Origin: Prevotella sp.
GTDB taxonomy: Bacteria; Bacteroidota; Bacteroidia; Bacteroidales; Bacteroidaceae
Direction of reading: 5' to 3'
NCBI GenBank assembly: GCA_017470345.1
Contig: JAFUEP010000036.1
Coordinates: 25,466-89,465 of the forward strand
Length of the DNA: 64,000 nucleotides
The notes under the pieces are model-generated. The model made no database searches. It had not been told where the DNA came from and saw only the letters and a program-made list of their open reading frames with translations. The position numbers and the translations under genes were made by a program. How positions within the stretch are numbered: the first letter of the stretch is position 1; each line of letters begins with the position of its first letter. Shown here in pieces: positions 62,042 to 64,000 of the stretch.

Positions 62042-62428
62042 ATGAAGATGATGAATAAAGTGATTGCAGCAGCCATGATGATGGCTATCACAGCAATGCC
62101 AGCAATGGCAGGTAATAAGCACCACAAAAACTACGACAAGAAGACAACTGTCGTAGTAGTAACCAACAACCCCAGAGGTTCGCATTTCGACAGGGTGGAC
62201 AAAAGGACTTCCCATTTCGATAACCACAGGCACCATGCCTACCGTCCAGTGGTTAAGACCTGTACGTTCAGAGTCAGCCGTCACGCTGCCCACCACCATG
62301 CAGTGGCCAAGGCAGAACGCATCCACGGCGTAATAGGAGCCTACTGGAACCCTCGCACTCACGAAATGACTGTCCGCTATGATGCCCGCGTGACATCAGC
62401 CCGTCACATCATGCACTTAGTGGCTTAG
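62042..62428 (+). CDS. Small His-rich exported protein
   Basis: 128 residues from ATG 62042, chosen because AAGGAG lies 8 bases upstream; the longer frame would use TTG at 62036. Signal peptide MKMMNKVIAAAMMMAITAMPAMAG. The mature part has 18 or more His, many in HH or HxxH spacing (NKHHKNYDKK, HFDNHRHHAYRP, RHAAHHHAVAKAE). The last ~40 residues (GVIGAYWNPRTHEMTVRYDARVTSARHIMHLV) look like a ferredoxin-fold heavy-metal-associated domain without its CxxC. It may bind metal ions in the periplasm; this is inference from composition. Confidence 0.75.
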   Translation: MKMMNKVIAAAMMMAITAMPAMAGNKHHKNYDKKTTVVVVTNNPRGSHFDRVDKRTSHFDNHRHHAYRPVVKTCTFRVSRHAAHHHAVAKAERIHGVIGAYWNPRTHEMTVRYDARVTSARHIMHLVA

Positions 62429-62448
62429 ATGCCATACAATATATACTC

Positions 62449-62490
62449 AAAAGAAGTCCCGGCTTGCACAAAAGCAGGTCGGGACTTCAA
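62449..62490. terminator. Hairpin terminator between convergent genes
   Basis: GAAGTCCCGGCTTGC pairs with GCAGGTCGGGACTTC around ACAAAA. The T run follows on the minus strand, so it mainly ends the hsp20 transcript. Confidence 0.8.
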
Positions 62491-62513
62491 CTTATGCGGT
62501 TAATCAATGTCCG

Positions 62514-62939
62514 TTACGAGACCTCAATGGCCTTTGTAACTTTCTCCTTCGGCTCGGTTTTCGGCATGGTGATGGTCAGGATGCCGTCCTCCACCTTGGC
62601 AGAGATCTTGTCGCGAACCACATCGTCAGGCAGCACGTAGTTCTGCTCATAGTTCGAGTAACTGAACTCACGGCGCAAGTAGTGACGATGACTGTCCTCA
62701 TGCTTGTGTTCCTGCTTGTTCTCGATGGCGATGGTGAGGTTGCCGTCGTCATTGATGCCTACGCGGCAATATTCTTTCTTGATGCCAGGGGCTGCAAGCT
62801 CCATCGTGTAGGCCTTCTCACTCTCCTTGACATTGACTGCGGGTGCTGTACTGTTGGCACGAGGCATGAAATCAGTGTTAAAGAAATCATCAAACATCGT
62901 TGGGAACCAACCATTGCTTTTCATTAATCCATTCAACAT
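62514..62939 (-). CDS. Hsp20/alpha-crystallin small heat-shock protein
   Basis: 141 residues from ATG 62939. GGAGGT lies 7 bases upstream of this ATG but only one base from the alternative at 62945, which decides the start. The alpha-crystallin domain spans ~35-130: VNVKESEKAYTMELAAPGIKK, the DGNLTIAIENK strand, and the end motif VEDGILTITMPK. ATP-independent holdase that keeps unfolded proteins soluble. Confidence 0.95.
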   Translation of the reverse strand: MLNGLMKSNGWFPTMFDDFFNTDFMPRANSTAPAVNVKESEKAYTMELAAPGIKKEYCRVGINDDGNLTIAIENKQEHKHEDSHRHYLRREFSYSNYEQNYVLPDDVVRDKISAKVEDGILTITMPKTEPKEKVTKAIEVS

Positions 62940-63129
62940 AATCATTACCTCCTAATTATACTTTTAAAGTTTAACTTGTTTGTTTTTGACCTTTCGGTCG
63001 AGTCTGCTTTCGCTCGGAAGATTCAAAGCGGGCTTTGATCTTCTCTCGCTTAATCGCAGCCTTGATTGCCTCGGCTTTCGCTTTAGCTTTCACTAACAGA
63101 TAAGCAAAGTACGTGCCTACAGAATGAAT

Positions 63130-63169
63130 CCGTGCCAGAATGACAATCACGAAAGTCAATCTGGCACGG
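63130..63169. repeat. Hairpin (CCGTGCCAGA / TCTGGCACGG)
   Basis: A 10-bp perfect outer stem plus TGAC/GTCA inside. It has no T run, so it is not a clear terminator. Its core (GTGCCA...TCTGGCAC) is related to the terminator at 29341. The minus-strand frame 62971-63159 begins inside it with TTG and is not believed. Confidence 0.6.
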
Positions 63170-63227
63170 AATTTAAACTCGGTTAAACTATGCTGACAAT
63201 TTATTAAACTCGTTTAAATATTGGCGA

Positions 63228-63401
63228 TTATACCACTTCTTTTCCAAAAGGTGAAAGAGCCAGCTTTGCAAGTCGGAAGTGCATCTTTCCGAATGGGATG
63301 CCGATGATGGTGATCATCAGTATTAGGCCTGCGATGAAATACTCCAAGGCTATATGCAAGCCTCCGAATACGACCCAGATGATGTTTCCTAACGTCTTCA
63401 T
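63228..63401 (-). CDS. Half-length YccF-like membrane protein
   Basis: 57 residues from ATG 63401. The sequence starts MKTLGNIIWVVFGGLHIALE like the first half of the full YccF at 43184-43552. It has a single ITIIGIPFG motif and ends KMHFRLAKLALSPFGKEVV like the very end of the full protein. It thus equals the first half joined to the C-terminus at the internal repeat, with ~65 residues missing. The frame is intact with a proper start and stop, so it may still be made. Confidence 0.75.
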   Translation of the reverse strand: MKTLGNIIWVVFGGLHIALEYFIAGLILMITIIGIPFGKMHFRLAKLALSPFGKEVV

Positions 63402-63457
63402 TGATTTGATTTCCTTTTAAAAGTTTCTATCTGTTAGACGCATGAAAAACAAGAAAA

Positions 63458-63491
63458 GTTCTTGCTTAGGCAAGCGGCAAAGCCGAGCGGC
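63458..63491. repeat. Dispersed repeat (GGCAAGCGGCAAAGCCGAGC type), copy 2
   Basis: Near-identical to 45242-45275, immediately after the stop of the small membrane protein on the minus strand. Confidence 0.75.
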
Positions 63492-63492
63492 A

Positions 63493-63696
63493 TCATTCTT
63501 CTTTTGTTAATTTGTAAATTGCCCACGTAGGAAGGATGACCAATAGCAGCGAAGCAATCTCGACAAAGATATACGAGTCAAAATAATCAACCAATGTCTG
63601 GAACTTCAGAACTCCATCTATAAGAAAGACCAAAAGGCCAAACCAACAGATAAAGAAGATGGTTGCGTAATTGATTTTTCTTTTCTTTAATTTCAT
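63493..63696 (-). CDS. Small membrane protein of unknown function
   Basis: 67 residues, basic start (MKLKKRKINYA) and two hydrophobic helices (FFICWFGLLVFLIDGVL; IFVEIASLLLVILPTWAIY), ending in KLTKEE. No family recognised. It lies 24 bases after the next minus-strand membrane protein, probably in one operon. Confidence 0.55.
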   Translation of the reverse strand: MKLKKRKINYATIFFICWFGLLVFLIDGVLKFQTLVDYFDSYIFVEIASLLLVILPTWAIYKLTKEE

Positions 63697-63720
63697 TTGA
63701 TGATTCCACTAAATTGGAAT

Positions 63721-64000
63721 TTAATGCAATAACGATGATGCCAATAGGCACAAGCAAGAAATGCTTAGAATAACCATAATGACATACGACAATCTGTTGT
63801 CACAGACCTTGGACTTGCCTGTCCGATGCATGGGAATATGATAGCCTGCAGCACCCAAGCCTCCGATGGCTACTATAACAGATAGTATGTCACCTGCCTG
63901 ATTTCCCAAATACACAGGAACAATGCCTGCAAGTGACAAACCAATCAGCACTAATGACGTAATGAGCCAAAAACTATAACTTCCTTTATAGATAAAGTCC
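63721..64000 (-). CDS. Membrane protein of unknown function, N-terminus beyond the right edge
   Basis: The frame is open from the window edge (DFIYKGSYSFWLITSLVLIG) to the stop at 63721, giving 92 visible codons. The GTG at 63951 is not a needed start. Three hydrophobic stretches are visible (~WLITSLVLIGLSLAGIVPVYL, ILSVIVAIGGLGAAGY, LSYVIMVILSISCLCLLA). No family recognised. Confidence 0.6.
   Translation of the reverse strand, partial: DFIYKGSYSFWLITSLVLIGLSLAGIVPVYLGNQAGDILSVIVAIGGLGAAGYHIPMHRTGKSKVCDNRLSYVIMVILSISCLCLLASSLLH

Noticed and set aside
62971-63159. 62-codon minus-strand frame upstream of hsp20
   Set aside because: Needs a TTG start inside a hairpin; Lys/Ala-rich tail, no family, no ribosome binding site.

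Overview
The window looks like chromosomal DNA of a member of the Bacteroidota, most likely a Prevotella-like genus of the Bacteroidales. The evidence is the paired SusC/SusD genes, fasciclin-domain lipoproteins, a C-terminal tail of the Prevotella type ('FFTLDGRK...'), weak Shine-Dalgarno sequences, many TAnnTTTG (-7) promoters, and a 47-bp type II-C CRISPR repeat ending in the GTTGTGATTTGCT motif typical of the phylum. No rRNA or tRNA gene was seen.

Layout. (1) 1-4.9 kb, minus strand: a tightly packed envelope operon (TlpA-like lipoprotein, small exported protein carrying a palindromic repeat inside its frame, DUF3160 lipoprotein, CapA-like phosphoesterase running off the left edge). (2) 5.0-7.4 kb: pnp, polynucleotide phosphorylase with a long Arg/Gly/Glu-rich tail. 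(3) 7.5-8.3 kb: intergenic palindromic repeats. (4) 8.3-33.2 kb, plus strand, GC-rich with strongly biased codons: a SusC/SusD nutrient-uptake locus of unusual make-up (large secreted modular protein, fasciclin lipoprotein, SusC-SusD, two fasciclin lipoproteins, a second SusC-SusD), then a FucP-type sugar transporter, a Gfo/Idh/MocA oxidoreductase with a Tat signal, a small membrane protein and a metallo-beta-lactamase-fold hydrolase. No glycoside hydrolase is present. (5) 33.2-43.0 kb, lower GC: a complete type II-C CRISPR-Cas locus, with a divergent tracrRNA, cas9, cas1, cas2 and an array of 52 repeats and 51 spacers. (6) 43.0-45.8 kb: 21-bp tandem repeats, YccF and YbjQ proteins, an MFS transporter and a small coiled-coil protein. 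(7) 46.0-57.7 kb: two restriction-modification loci, a single-chain type IIG enzyme grouped with DUF488 and dual-OB-fold proteins, and a fused m5C/m6A methyltransferase with an HNH endonuclease. Sel1 and MmcQ/YjbR genes and a candidate small RNA lie between them. (8) 57.7-64 kb: gene remnants, a flavodoxin-type reductase, an AAA ATPase-DUF234 gene between inverted copies of a 66-bp palindromic element, an SMR exporter gene broken by a small palindrome, a His-rich exported protein, Hsp20, a 57-residue half-length YccF and small membrane proteins.

How it works together: the left half is envelope and nutrient uptake, and the right half (33-61 kb) is a defence island. In the CRISPR locus each repeat carries a Bacteroidota-type promoter pointing into the next spacer, and the tracrRNA promoter is placed so that transcription would start almost exactly at the anti-repeat. 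Three spacers (at 40636, 40865 and 41404) are different DNA sequences that encode the same peptide, ELQNISLRP, with only synonymous changes, so they appear to have been taken from the same site in three diverged relatives of one invader gene. Small palindromic elements recur across the window, inside a coding frame, inside a broken gene, flanking the ATPase gene and in intergenic DNA.
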